64,000 nucleotides of DNA, taken from the NCBI GenBank assembly GCA_028554645.1, contig JAQOOI010000048.1:1-64000 (forward strand), written 5' to 3'. A model generated the notes under the pieces. The model searched no databases. It worked only from the letters and a program-made list of their open reading frames with translations, and was not told the origin of the DNA. Made by a program: the position numbers and the translations under genes. Shown here in pieces: positions 1 through 10,639 of the stretch (its first letter is position 1; the number at the start of each line of letters is the position of its first letter). Source of the DNA: Omphalotus guepiniiformis (Eukaryota > Basidiomycota > Agaricomycetes > Agaricales > Omphalotaceae).

Positions 1-640
1 TGCGGTTGACTGAAATGAGTTGCTGTAAAGTAACAGGACGGCCATAAGGCCATCCAAAGACAACACGGCCTGTAAAAGAACTGTTAAACAAACACTAGAA
101 AAATGAAATAGAAGAGATACTTACCGGGTATCGCTTCAAAGTCCTCCTGCGCACAATTGTGAGTCGTTCGTCCATCTGAGCGCTACGGAAAGACCTTGTC
201 AGTAACTAAGATGCTGCAATAGAGAAAAAAAAGCCTTACTTGAAGATTTGGCGCCTCGTAACGAGTGCCCGGAGCAAGAGAAACAGAAGATGTCGAGAAG
301 TCAGCACGAGAAGCCCATAGAGGTGCCTCGAAGTCGACGTTAAGATTGACGGGGGCCTTAGCACCCTCAGTCTTGACCACTTTCTCATCTTCCTTCTTCT
401 CCTCTTCCTCGTCGCTAGATGCTGGGACGGTGACTGGAGTTGCCTTAGATCGCGTCTTTCGAGACGCTGGTTCATCGATTGGTTCCTCCACTCGTGTCTT
501 CCGGATCTTTGGTCTTGGCTTGACAACCTGTTTACCCTTGCCCTGTGTAAGAAAACATGAGAAAAGATTATATGATCTGCTGAAAAAACGTACATTCGAA
601 GCTGGCAATGCGGGATTCTTGGCCTCATGGCACCCGAGAT
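1..640 (-). CDS. Partial basic/acidic hypothetical protein, several exons, runs off the left edge
   Basis: I do not recognise a function. On the minus strand an exon at about 542-240 (101 codons) encodes a lysine/arginine-rich stretch (GKGKQVVKPRPKIRKTR), then a Ser/Asp/Glu-rich stretch (SSDEEEEKKEDEK). A ~50-bp GT-AG intron precedes it, joining to an upstream exon near 633-593. A ~62-bp intron follows, leading to a 17-codon exon (MDERLTIVRRRTLKRYP) that ends in a GTAAG donor near 125. All these junctions are in phase 0. The next exon, near 75-1, continues past the window edge. The alternating charged composition suggests a disordered nuclear protein, but that is inference. The start codon was not found; sequence up to about 1,100 contains further intron-like signals. 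Confidence 0.45.
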
Positions 641-659
641 TTTGTTAGCTGGTGGCTCC

Positions 660-1990
660 AAAAGCTCTCGGACTCGTAAAGCCGGTATCCTCGTCTTTGT
701 TTGTCAGGTCAGTGGATTCTGAAGTTGCTTCAATGTCAGAAATCTTGTGTTTCGTCGAAGACCAATAAGAATGAGAAATGAAAACGTCGAACAAAAGAGA
801 TAGGACTTACTAAACGACCCAGTAAGTGGCGTCAGAGAAACCTTGGCCTTTGGCTTTGGCTGGGGCTTTGGCTTAAATAGGAGCTGGGTGCCGAAATCTT
901 GAAGGACCTAGCACGAACACTTTAGCAGACGGAGGCAGAGATGCGCGGGAGGAAGTAATATCTTGTTGTCGTTGTTTTCTTCTTCCAGCTGTGAGGTCTG
1001 TTTGAGTCTTGGGAAATGGCGGAAGTGGCTCTCAGAGATTGCAAAGCTGTAAAGCAGTTAGCAAAAGAGAAGAAATGAATCCTTAAGGATACTTACTGTA
1101 GATTTGATATGGAAATTATCGAATTTTAAAAAACGTGATTTAGCCCCCAGGGCAGTAGAAAAATAAATAAGTTGGTTTAGCTTAGATAGAACCAAAGTGT
1201 AGATTGCATGCAAGAAAGAAAAGAACCGGTGACATAGTCAGAGAGATGAGTCTGTGACAACTTTGACATTCATTGAACTTAAGGTGACACGAGTCTGTAA
1301 AGATGAAGTTAGCCATAATAAAAGATGAGAAGAAAAACGGCGCCTGGCCAGACGATGTTCAAGTTGTTAAAGGCTGACATGATTTGTCTTCAACCTAAGA
1401 CCCTTTCCAAACTCTTTGAACGATTGGTCGCGTAAACGACGGTCCAAGTCGCCTAGTCTTGAAGTAATGGCGGAGAGCGATTTATAATCTTCTTTGTTCA
1501 TGGTGGAGGGCTGTGAGCAAGTGAAAAGAAAAGAGAGATGGCCGTCAAAACGAAACGTTTCTCGAATATATATGTGAACAAACTGTGATAAGCAGCACGT
1601 GAGAGAAAGGAATTAAAAAGGACCTACCTGGTACCTTTGGAAGGCTCCCTACTGAGAGTAATAGAGGAAGCTAGTTGCCTGGAAAAGTCATCCATCTGGC
1701 AACGAAGTTGAGATGTGAAGAGAAAACGAGACATCACTGTCTGTTTACTGTCAAAACTTCGACAGAAGTAGATTGCGGGTTTCGCTGACAGTCTGACATT
1801 GCTGACACATGCTGATGTAAATGTATTGAGCTGTCGAATCAATTGAGAAACTCTTTTGCCTAACGGCAGTCCATGAGACGTGATATTGTGAATATTGAAC
1901 AGTACGGAATGAGCTTCTATGACAAATCGCATATACATTGTGATAACTGGATCCAACTCAATTTTGGCCAATCTGGTACAATCAAGGACG
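660..1990. other. No gene recognised; intron-like signals and short broken frames
   Basis: The minus strand shows several GTAAGT-like and TTTNCAG-like signals, which could be upstream exons of the partial gene at the left edge. No continuous frame could be assembled. Nothing else is recognisable. Confidence 0.3.
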
Positions 1991-2000
1991 ATCTTATTTT

Positions 2001-2100
2001 ACTTTGGGGGAGATGTTGCGTCAAAAAGCCTTTCAGTACTGAAATCTATCATATTGAAGTAAAAATGGAATGTTCAAGCATTGGAAACTGAACATTAAGG
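2001..2100 (+). mobile_element. Possible gypsy polypurine tract and LTR start
   Basis: The run CTTTGGGGGAGA (2003-2013) is immediately followed by TGTTGCG, the layout of a polypurine tract and the 5' end of a 3' LTR in Ty3/gypsy elements. A similar tract occurs at about 29,936. No coding remnant or LTR end was identified, so this is tentative. Confidence 0.3.
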
Positions 2101-3860
2101 ACTAGAGTCACCCCCGACTGCTAGTTAAGACATGAAACATACTTGTACTCACAATGCCTAAGTGTAGTGTTTGCTACAGTACTAGATCTGGTGCTAAGCA
2201 ACTGTGACCAATGGGTTATACAAAGAGATACTAGTTATGCCTCTCCAGATGTGTTGGAATTCCAATGTTCCATACCAGATTGAGTTGGTCAGACCCACCC
2301 TCTAATAACTAGAGACTCTACCAAGTGTTGTTGACTGTAATCCAAGGGGTTGATGGATTTTCACTTCAATTGAACAACTATCTAAGTCCTTTGGACTGAT
2401 CAAAAAGTTCCAGCTGGTCTTGCTAACCAAGTTGGCATTATAAGATTGAATGCTGAGAATATGGGCAATCTTGAAGATTGTATTACCAGAGAAATATTTG
2501 TACATTGAGTACTATGTGAACATAATGTCACTAAGAGAAACTGCCAATCTGTGTAATAATGGAAGTAGATTCAAAGTTACATCTGCACAAATGAGTTAGA
2601 TACTCAATACTCATGATGGAAGGAGTTAGATACTGAAAATGAGTATCTCTCTGGGTCTGAGTATCTCTCTGAAATTCAGTTACCCTCTGAACTTGATGAA
2701 AGACAAAGGCACTCTAATTGGAGGTCTTAGATGAAACTATGGGATAGAATACTGTCCTAGGAGAAGCTGAGAGCTATCCTAAACAAGAAATATAACCTGA
2801 GTACAAATCTGACCAAAAAGAGAGGTATAGGGGTAAACTTGAAATAAACAGTTACTGTACCTTACTGTGGCTGATAGAAACGATGAAGCATGGTCTAGAT
2901 AAGCTCTAGAGCTTCTACACAACCCCTAATGCTGCCCTAGTAGAGGAGAATGTGCCAATTTTGGAGAAACTTATAGGGGACCAGATTTGCAATGCACTGA
3001 GGAGAATGTCACCTGTCAGGATACTGGTTGCTATTTACATGTTCTGGACCTTTATTTAGATACCCTGGGTACGCCCTAACACACCTAGAACGCGGACAAA
3101 GCGATATATTTCTGTTTTTATACCAATCTATACCCAAAGTTCCTACTTTTGACTATCTAACTGGAAAATTACCTAGAAAACTACCTAAAAAGAATCCAAT
3201 CTCTGCCCAATTGATACTTACTTACTTTTGACTCATTTACTGTTCAGATTACTCTTTTAATTTCGAGATATATGTTTGATTTTATGATTTAGTATATATA
3301 GCTTACAGAGTATCTATTTAGATTTTCTTAAGCAAGTACTGCCCAAAGCTACAAGCCAAAGCAGGAAACCCTTCTTAGATGAAATATAGCCTGGCTCTTT
3401 AGAGTTCAGTTCGAGAAATATCCAGTCGTGAAAACTTCTGTAAAGTCCCTTGTGGCAGATAAATTGAAAGAGATACTGAATCTTTGCTGAAACTGCTGTT
3501 CTGTCTGTGCTGAATCTGCCTGCTGAAACTGTCTGTGCTGCATCTGAAACTGTTCCCTGCATTGTCTGACCATTGGATCGAGTTTAAACATCGAGATTGA
3601 TTGTCCTGAATCTCTCCTGAACCCTGAAAACCACCCTTACCTTCTGTCTGAATCTTGTGTTTTGAGATACCCTCTGCCATTTTTCACCCAGATTGAGATA
3701 AAGACATCTGTAACCCTGCAGATTCGAAGTTCAATTGTTGTGTCTAACTGTGCGGAATCTCTGACAATGCCAGTCACACCTCACCCTACATCATTTTTGA
3801 TTTGAGTTGGATTGTGCTCATTTGAGTATCTCTCTCGTTCATTTCATAGTCACTACACCG
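2100..3860. other. AT-rich noncoding stretch, no gene recognised
   Basis: Only short broken frames are present. A Gln/Ser-rich minus-strand frame at about 3,680-3,400 resembles nothing I recognise. Short local repeats such as GAGTATCTCTCTG (2,640-2,680) occur. Confidence 0.3.
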
Positions 3861-3869
3861 TTGCCACCA

Positions 3870-5630
3870 AAACGAACTGCTCATCTGCTTGCCATGTCGT
3901 ATCTACATATTCATTACTATCTTTGATCTCAGGTGCGTACAGCAGTGTTTTGTGGCATGATTTCACGCTTCATTTCCTTGCATTTGTGCAGGCCTTGGTT
4001 GTAGCAACCTTCGACCTTCCCTCCTGTGTGCAGAGCTGTCCTTTTGTCCACGACGAGTACCGCAATTCAATATGAACCCCATCTTCATTGCGCTCAGGTG
4101 AGTACAGTAAGGTTCTACTACATTGTCATGACGGATTTTCTTGTTTTTTTGCAGGTCTATCCTTTCGTCCACGACAAACTGCCAACATAGTGGTTAATTG
4201 CTTGAGACTCATGTCCATCCATGTCAGGTGAGTAAGGTAAGGTTCTTCGCACATTTTCACGCCAGATTTCCTTGTCTTTTTGCCAGTCTATCCTTTCATC
4301 CAGGACGAATTACCATCAGGGCGTCTTAAACCACATATCTGCTATCTCTTTGATCTCAGGTGGGTACAGCAGCGTTTTGTGGCATGATTTCATGCTTCAT
4401 TTCCTGGCATTTGTGCAGGCCTTGGTTGTAGCAACCCTCAACCTTCCCTCCTGTGTGCAGAGCTATCCTTTCGTCCACGACGAGTACTGCAATTCAATAT
4501 GAACCCCATCTTTATTGCGCTCAGGTGAGTACAGTAAGGTTCTACTACATGGTCATGCTGGATTTTGTTTTTTTGCAGGTCTATCCTTTTCGTCCACGAC
4601 GAATTGCCAACATGGCAGTTGGTTGTTTAAGACCCATACCCATCCATCTCAGGTGAGTAAGGTAAGGTTCTTCGCACATTTTCACGCCGGATTTCCTTGT
4701 CTTTTTGCCAGTTTGTCCTTTCATCCAGCACAAATTGCCATCAGGGCGTCTTAACCACATAACCACATAACCACATATTTGCTATCTCTTTGATATCAGG
4801 TGAGTACAGCAACGTTCTTCCTATTTTCAAGCGGGATTTCCTTGTATTTGTGCAGGCCTTGGCTGTACGAATCTTCAACCTTCCCTCCTGTGTGGAGAGC
4901 TGTCCTTTCCTCCACGCCGAATTGCCATCACGGCGTCTTATCCACCTATTTGCCATATCTTTGGTTCAGAATGAGTATAGCAACGTTCTTCACGTATTTT
5001 CACGCGAGATTTCCTCGTATTTGTAGTACTTTATGGATTTTCACCTTGCATTTCCTTGTATTGTGCAGGTCTTGGTCCTATGAACCTTCAACCTTCCCTC
5101 CTCCATGTCCTGTCCTTTTGTTTAAAAGCAAGTACCGCCGCATTTGTACATGTTCCCCATTCATTGATCTCAGGTGAGTACAGTAAAATTCTCCATACAT
5201 TATCATGCCGCAATTTCCTTGTCTTTGTGCAGAACTATCCTTTCGTCTATGACGAGTTGCCATCACGGCGCCATACATACATGTTGATCTCAGGTGAGTA
5301 CAGCAATGTTCTTCATATATTTTCACGCTGTATTTCATTGTAATTATGCAGGCCTTTGTTGGAAGAGCCTTCAAACTCCCTCCTGCCTGCCGATCTATCT
5401 TTCTGACTCTATCACAGGATCATATGTGCATGCCCTATCTTCTTTGATCTCAGGTGTGTAAACAATATTTTCATTATATTGTCTTTTGTGCAGATCTCTG
5501 TCTTTTCTCCACAAGAAGTTGACATCATGGTGTCATATATACAGTGCTCGCTATCTTCTTTGATCAGGTGAGTGCAGTAATGTTCTTCATATTTTCACCC
5601 TGGATTTTCGTTGTATTTGTGCGGTTCTCA
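3870..5630 (+). repeat. Tandem array of intron/exon-like modules
   Basis: About a dozen imperfect units of roughly 100-165 bp follow one another. Each has a donor-like CTCAGGTGAGTACAG, a T-rich body (GTTCTTC..ATTTTCACGC..ATTTCCTTGT) and an acceptor-like TTTGTGCAG, then an exon-like stretch with a conserved core close to TCCTTTCGTCCACGACGA. Donor-like sites lie near 3,931, 4,098, 4,228, 4,359, 4,525, 4,653, 4,799, 5,174, 5,294, 5,455 and 5,569. The intron-like halves are nearly as conserved as the exon-like halves. Reading frames are not maintained from unit to unit, although peptides like CPFVHDELPS recur. It may be a multi-intron noncoding transcript or a decayed repeat-exon gene. Confidence 0.6.
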
Positions 5631-5639
5631 CGTTGGATT

Positions 5640-5780
5640 GCAGCTTGGGATTCTTCCTCTTCTTCTGAAGAAGACGAGGTGACTTTGTCGTTGTTGTCGG
5701 CAGCAGCACCGGAGGCGGAGGCAGAGATGTCGTCTATTGCGTTGCCCTTCAGCGGAACGAGAGGTGTAAACAAAACAAGA
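5640..5780 (+). other. Short Ser/Glu-rich coding-like stretch
   Basis: A plus-strand frame encodes a serine and acidic cluster followed by a Glu/Ala-rich stretch just after the last array module. It has no recognisable domain and may be an exon remnant or low-complexity noise. Confidence 0.2.
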
Positions 5781-5919
5781 TTATTCCCATCCTCATTATA
5801 CTTATCCCGCGCAAGCGATAGATGTAAATCATCGGCGAGCGTAGAGACTTTTTATCCTTTGCAGGAAAAACGTTCGGCATGTCAACGGTTCCTTTGATTT
5901 ACTCTCAACCCATTCCTTC

Positions 5920-7070
5920 ACTGCATGGAATATCTCTTTCTGTGTGGTGCTCAACACCGGCTTATTCCCGTTCCCGTTCCTCGGCTAATCCAGGTATTTG
6001 GCTTGTTTGCCTTTGAACCAATTCAAATCCCCATACTCTTTCTCAAACACCTCCACTTCCCATTGCGCAATCTCGTTCAACAAGACCTGAAGCCTAGGAA
6101 GATCAATTACCTAACAACATGCCCTTTTACACAGATTTCGGTCGTTGTTGTAATTCAACTTTTCCCAGTTGTTGAAAAGTATTGTACGCCCTAGAATAAC
6201 ACACCTCTTGTGCGCTCAGTCCGTTTCTTTGCTATGGTTCCAATTTTAATCGTGAATGTAGTATCGTACCGCCTCAGGCCGTTCTACTTTGCAAGGTTAG
6301 TTTGTTCATCAATTAATCGTGCGACCAATATGGTTCTGAATTGTGGACAACCATAGCATCCTGCGGTTCAAGAGCACGATTTCAAAAGCGTCAAGTTGAT
6401 ACTTTCGGTGCCGCGCATCTATCAGGAGAACTTGTTCAAAAAATCACACAGATATTTCCGGATGCTCATGTTGTCCATGAATACATGAATATGGTGCTTA
6501 CTACCATGGCATGCAATTAATCTCTTGCTCATCTATTTCCAGGATTTACAGAGACTGCCACTACTATCAGTATGTTCCCGCTGAATCAAAAGTGGGAGTC
6601 CTCGGTAGCGCGGGTCAAACTATACCAGGCAATTATTGCTCGAGTAGTCAAGGCAGATGGCACACTGGCTAATGAGGGTGAACAAGGAGGGTTGATTGTC
6701 AGGGCCGTCCATGGCTTTGTGCTACTACAATGAAAGATCGTGCGTTAACGCCATCTACCTTCACACTCCATCCCTTTCTCACTGTACAGCTATAGTACAA
6801 AGGAAACCTTCGTTGATGGCTGGGTGAGAACTGGTGACGAGGTCATTATCAAGGACGGCGAAATATTCGTCATAGATCATTTGAAATTCTATAGTACATT
6901 TGGCAATTTATACTCAAAGATGTTTAAGGAAATCATGAAAGTATGAGAATTTCAAGTGGCTCCAGCGGAACTTGAGGAACATCTTCTCGTTCACCCTGCC
7001 GTTGCTGATGCATGGGTCACAATTTCGTTGCCAAAGGTCAATAGTCTCTGAGCTTCACAATGCCTCGGGA
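5920..7070 (+). pseudogene. Decayed AMP-dependent acyl-CoA synthetase (4-coumarate-CoA ligase-like)
   Basis: Segments of an ANL-superfamily adenylate-forming enzyme appear in order on the plus strand but in different frames. They are a SIVRPRITHLL-like segment near 6,175-6,210, HPAVQEHDFKSVKLI near 6,356-6,405, GAAHLSGELVQKITQIF (6,410-6,460), GFTETATTISMFPLNQK (6,542-6,592), IIARVVKADGTL, ETFVDGWVRTGDEVIIKDG (6,808-6,864) and FQVAPAELEEHLLVHPAVADA (6,948-7,012). The motif order matches acyl-CoA synthetases (GAAPLSGE, YGxTE, GWxxTGD, xGxQVAPAELE). GT-AG introns near 6,490-6,540 and 6,740-6,790 survive. Several frameshifts, an in-frame stop before FQVAPAELE and loss of the N-terminal half make it nonfunctional. 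Confidence 0.72.
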
Positions 7071-7685
7071 TGATAAACAACCCTCATGTGTCCGTCGTAG
7101 ACGACTACATGGACTAGCTACTTCGCCTTGCTCACGCTACGCCAGTTGGTCCTTGAGAACTCGGGATCTTGGTGCGTCTCTCCTTCTATCACTAAACTTT
7201 GTCTGAAGTGACCTGGGTGTTGTTATATGTTTAGAAAAGCACTTACGAATTGGTTCATCTGAATAAGCCTGACTTAATTTCGACTTAGCTGTGCGTTCGG
7301 GAAATTAAGTGGTCATTGTTGTACATATGGATCTCAGATAAGTCTGGTTGATTGCTATTCTTATCATACACTCGCCTTCAACGCTCTTTTCTCTTTTCAG
7401 ATCGTGTTAGAGCGTTACTACCCTCTCTGTCCACCAATTTCAGCAGCACGCACGAGACGTCGTCTGAATCAACTTAAACGTTAACCACTCGAGTAAGTAC
7501 AATTGTACCTTCAGCTTTACCACTAACAATACTGTCTTCCGTACATTTTTAGTCGTTACAAGTCACTTGCGCATCATCTCTTATCGTATCAGGTGAGTAG
7601 TACGAAGTTTTCCTAGCTTCTTACTCTGAACTTTGTCCAGATTGTTACTGCATGCTTTTCATTCGTCACCTACACTCTTACCGAC
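7070..7685 (+). other. Leader region of the GIY-YIG gene
   Basis: No coding sequence is seen. GTGAGTAGT...TGTCCAG (about 7,592-7,640) looks like a 5'UTR intron, and another intron-like segment lies at about 7,493-7,550. This mirrors the intron-rich sequence downstream of the gene. Confidence 0.3.
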
Positions 7686-8170
7686 ATGTCTTTCTCTGAC
7701 TCGTGGAAGCGCGCTATACGAAGGCCTGTATCAGTGGCCGATAGGCCGGGCTGGATCTATTTCTTTTGGATCGGAACAAGTTCATGCTACAAAGTCGGAC
7801 CAACTTGCGATGTGAAACAGCGGAAGAAGGAGTGGCAAAGGCAGTGTGCGGGGCAGGTACAACATTGGCATGGTGCAATGCTGGTGCGCTACAGTATTTG
7901 TGCAGGTACGTACCAATTGTTTTATATGATTTTACCTTACAGAGGAGTCGTCCTTGGAAGAACGACTCGTTCATCTACTCTTGCACCGGATGTGTCTGCG
8001 GAGGCCACGAGACAAATGCCTACATTGTGAGTCATTTAGTATTTTCTTTCGATTTTTCCTGAGTTTCGTGAGGTGGACGACGACATCGCGAGATCTTCCA
8101 ATTTGGAGGAGATCGGAAGGATACAGTGATAGCGATCTGCCAGGCTATTAACTTTGTAGCGGGGCTTTAA
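7686..8170 (+). CDS. GIY-YIG / T5orf172-type nuclease-like protein, 133 aa, intact
   Basis: Three exons, 7686-7905, 7943-8026 and 8073-8170, join in frame (402 nt) through introns of 37 and 46 bp. The product has the hallmark GWIYFFWIG followed by YKVG (the GIY and YIG strands), then a basic segment KQRKKEW, a His-rich HWHGAML segment, RRPRDKCLHC and a terminal GRRHREIFQF, where the Glu is in the place of the family's metal-binding residue. T5orf172/GIY-YIG domains cut or bind DNA in phages, and fungi carry expanded families of unknown role. A paralogue lies at 54,839-55,282 with the same intron phases. Module arrays of intron-like repeats flank this gene on both sides. Domain assignment is fairly sure; nuclease activity is inference. 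Confidence 0.78.
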
Positions 8171-8490
8171 GGTACGTTCTATTTTGGTTCGACTCACTTG
8201 GAATGTCTAACATGCATTCAGAGTAGTTTTATTACTTCAACGTGAACGTTATGGACGGGGGACGAGTCTTGTTTGTGAATTTACTTCTCATGCTCGTGAC
8301 ACGCAATGTAAGGTATGAAAATATTCTATGTGCGACAATCGAGTGTTGTTGCTGGTGTTGGTGTTTGAGACTCATCATGGATCGTGCAGTTGAATGGCCC
8401 ATACACATGTATCGCCCTCCAGGATGCCAATCTACACCTGTGCAACGTTCAAGCCTAAAGTGTGGTAACGAGAGGTGAAGTACAAGTCAA
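8171..8490 (+). other. Downstream region of the GIY-YIG gene, intron-like signals only
   Basis: GGTACGTTC (8,171) and CATTCAGAGTAG (about 8,220) could bound a 3'UTR intron. A 78-codon open frame at 8,242-8,478 shows no recognisable domain. Confidence 0.25.
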
Positions 8491-8499
8491 TTCCTATTA

Positions 8500-9340
8500 T
8501 GTGCTGATTGACGACAATAGCGGACGACGATCCGTAAACGGTGTTTATTGTACAGCCTAGTAAGCTCACTCATTGCTATGTTTTTTCTAACTCACTGTTT
8601 TCATGTTGTAGACGCGTTCGTATGTTCTTAGGATTATGTTCTTATAGCAAACATATTCCAAATAATTGCTATAGTCACCGTGTTGGGACCACATTGTGAG
8701 TTACTCATTAATGTTTGGCACACCTAATTCATTGTTTCCTGTTGTAGATCGATGTGTATGTGCGTGTCTCGAACCCTTGCTATGTTCATGAATACAGAGT
8801 AAGTTCATTTGCATCGACACTCCTAACTCACACTATTTCCGTCGTAGACAGATAGATATTTGTTGCATAGCCTAACACCAATCACCTGTGCGTATACAGA
8901 CGATATTGTGAGTTCTCTTGCCTCTGCTCTGTTCACAAACACAAAGTTCACCGTTTATCACTCTACTTCCGTCGTAGACGGATGTGTATTTCTTATACAA
9001 CCTAGCACCTATGACACCGTGAGTTCACTGCTTGCTGTTGGTGATTGGCACACCTTATTCCTTGTTTTCCCGTTGTAGACGGATGTGCATCTTTTGTATA
9101 GCCTACATCTGTCGAACCCTTGCTATGTTCATGGATACAAAGTACGTTTACTTGCATCGACAATGCTATTTCACACTATTTCCCTCGTAGACAGATAGAT
9201 ATTCATTGTATAGCCTAGCGTGCGTATACAGGGGATAATGTGAATTCTCTTGCCCTTTCTACGTTCACGAATACAAAGGTCACTACAGTTCTAAGTCACT
9301 CGCCTTCTGTCGTAGACGGATATATATCTACTCTTATGCC
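8500..9340 (+). repeat. Second tandem array of intron/exon-like modules
   Basis: Seven or eight units alternate an intron-like part (GTGAGTT...GGCACACC...TTGTTTTCCCGTTGTAG) with a short exon-like part beginning ACGGATGTG or ACAGATAGA. Acceptor-like CGTAG/TGTAG sites lie near 8,612, 8,748, 8,848, 8,977, 9,078, 9,190 and 9,316. Some exon-like parts are multiples of three (51, 60, 63 nt) and would encode related peptides (IDVYVRVSNPCYVHEYR, TDRYLLHSLTPITCAYTDDI, TDVHLLYSLHLSNPCYVHGYK). Others contain stops or break phase. The unit sequence differs from the 3.87-5.63 kb array although the architecture is the same. Confidence 0.55.
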
Positions 9341-9439
9341 CGCAGCCGTTAGGGCTAACGGCCGCCTCCCAGCTTTTCATCCACATCCTTTCAGGACCTC
9401 CTCTGAGCACCTCAAACTATTGGCGAGAAATGTTCTCTA

Positions 9440-10005
9440 GCATGTTCTCTTGAGGATGATATATTTCTCGTCCCTCCAAGTGCATCCCCTCCCAGGATGT
9501 GGGCCAAATAGTCAGGCAGGTCTGAGTAGGCCCTCCTCCTCTATTGCACAGGCCACATCCTCACATCCCCTGCATAGATGTGGCCAAAAATGATATAGTG
9601 GGCCCATAGAGTCTGCATGCACCCCTCAGAGAAAGGGCTTGGCCAAGCTTGCACTGCGTGTTGTTACAGAACTCATTCTTTCTCTTAAGTGAGAGGCAAG
9701 CGCAGTGCCAGCAGTGCAACTGTCGGCTGAATCTAGACCCGGGGCTGTGATGGCACAGCCACTTCATGCTTTCCGGCTTAAGATTAGGTTCAGTAAGAAA
9801 TTAGTTAGAGATTGAGTGCTGGGTAGGCTTGCGCAGCAAGCCCTAGTTAGGGGTAAGGGGATAGGTTAGGTTAGGTTAGGTTAGGTTAGGTTAGGGGATC
9901 AGGATAGGTCAAGGGATCAGGAATATATAAAAGAGAACACTCCAATTAGGAGTCAGCTTGTATCAAAGATCAAACCTCTGTACATAGTACTTGTATTTAC
10001 TATGA
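9440..10005 (+). mobile_element. LTR-like region with TATA box, boundaries unclear
   Basis: A TATA element (GAATATATAAAAG, 9,921-9,933) is followed by a transcribed-leader-like segment ending near ACCTCTGTACATAGTA, typical of fungal retroelement LTRs. The part before it is GC-richer, with imperfect internal repeats (ACATCC, TGGGCC). No matching second LTR was seen. Confidence 0.3.
9863..9895 (+). repeat. Interstitial (GGTTA)n pentanucleotide run
   Basis: About six perfect GGTTA units, i.e. (TTAGG)n. Ordinary fungal telomeres are TTAGGG, so this is more likely a microsatellite inside the LTR-like region than a telomere relic. Confidence 0.7.
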
Positions 10006-10057
10006 AAAAATTAAAGCAAACGCATTATTGAAGCAACGCTCATAATGCGCATGCTAT

Positions 10058-10139
10058 TGACCCATACAGGACTCGAACCTGTGGGCAGATTGAGCGCTAT
10101 CAATCTAATCTGCACATAGACCACTTCTCTACAGGGCCA
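10058..10139 (-). repeat. 82-nt tRNA-like sequence, family 2, copy 1
   Basis: The minus strand has an A-box-like TAGAGAAGTGG and a perfect B-box GGTTCGAGTCC. A 5-bp T stem (ACAGG/CCTGT) is present, and the outer stem TGGCCC/GGGTCA closes except for one G-T pair. The middle part pairs GCAGATT with AATCTGC around a long loop, so it could hide an intron. It is not a clean tRNA. Three more 82-nt copies exist at 10,535, 32,152 and 32,361, consistent with a tRNA-derived SINE head. Confidence 0.5.
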
Positions 10140-10340
10140 CTTGCAATGAATGTTCGTCGATGAAGGATAGATAGTAAATCCCAAACCTTGTTGCAACAAT
10201 GAGTGTTCGTCGACGACAAAGCATGGATATGTTCTAACAAACCTTGTTGGAACAATGAGTGTTCGACAACGGACGAAGCATAGATATGTTCTCACAAACC
10301 TTGTTGGACCAATAAGTGAAGGATAGATAGTAAATCACAA
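10140..10340 (+). repeat. Imperfect repeats around AACAATGAGTGTTCGTCGA
   Basis: Three to four diverged units contain ACAAACCTTGTTGGAACAATGAGTGTTCGTCGACGACAAAG and GATAGATAGTAAATC. The same units recur at 33,240-33,560, also near tRNA-like family 2 copies. Confidence 0.55.
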
Positions 10341-10353
10341 ACCTTTTGTTGCA

Positions 10354-10616
10354 AAAATTTTTAGATTGCTACTGAAAGATCAGATAGAAGTTTACAATGA
10401 GACTCTTCTACTATCAATATATGTTGCACTTTGCACACTTTCACTTGAGTTTCAAAGAGATAGTATTTGTATTTACTATGAAAAAAATTAAAGCAAACAC
10501 ATTATTGAAGGAACCCTCATAATGCGCATGCGATTGACCCATACAGGACTCGAACCTGTGCACAGATTGAGTGCTATCAATCTAATCTGCACATAGACCA
10601 CTTCTCTACAGGGCCA
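10354..10616 (-). repeat. SINE-like repeat with tRNA-like head, copy 2
   Basis: The tRNA-like head spans 10,535-10,616 (minus strand, perfect B-box GGTTCGAGTCC). The adjoining body, 10,360-10,470 (AGATTGCTACTGAAAGATC to GATAGTATTTGTATTTAC), is repeated nearly unchanged at 31,958-32,070 next to another head. A multicopy unit of tRNA-like head plus constant body is SINE architecture; an A-rich tail or target duplication was not found. Confidence 0.45.
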
Positions 10617-10639
10617 CTTGCAATGAATGTTCGTCGTCG

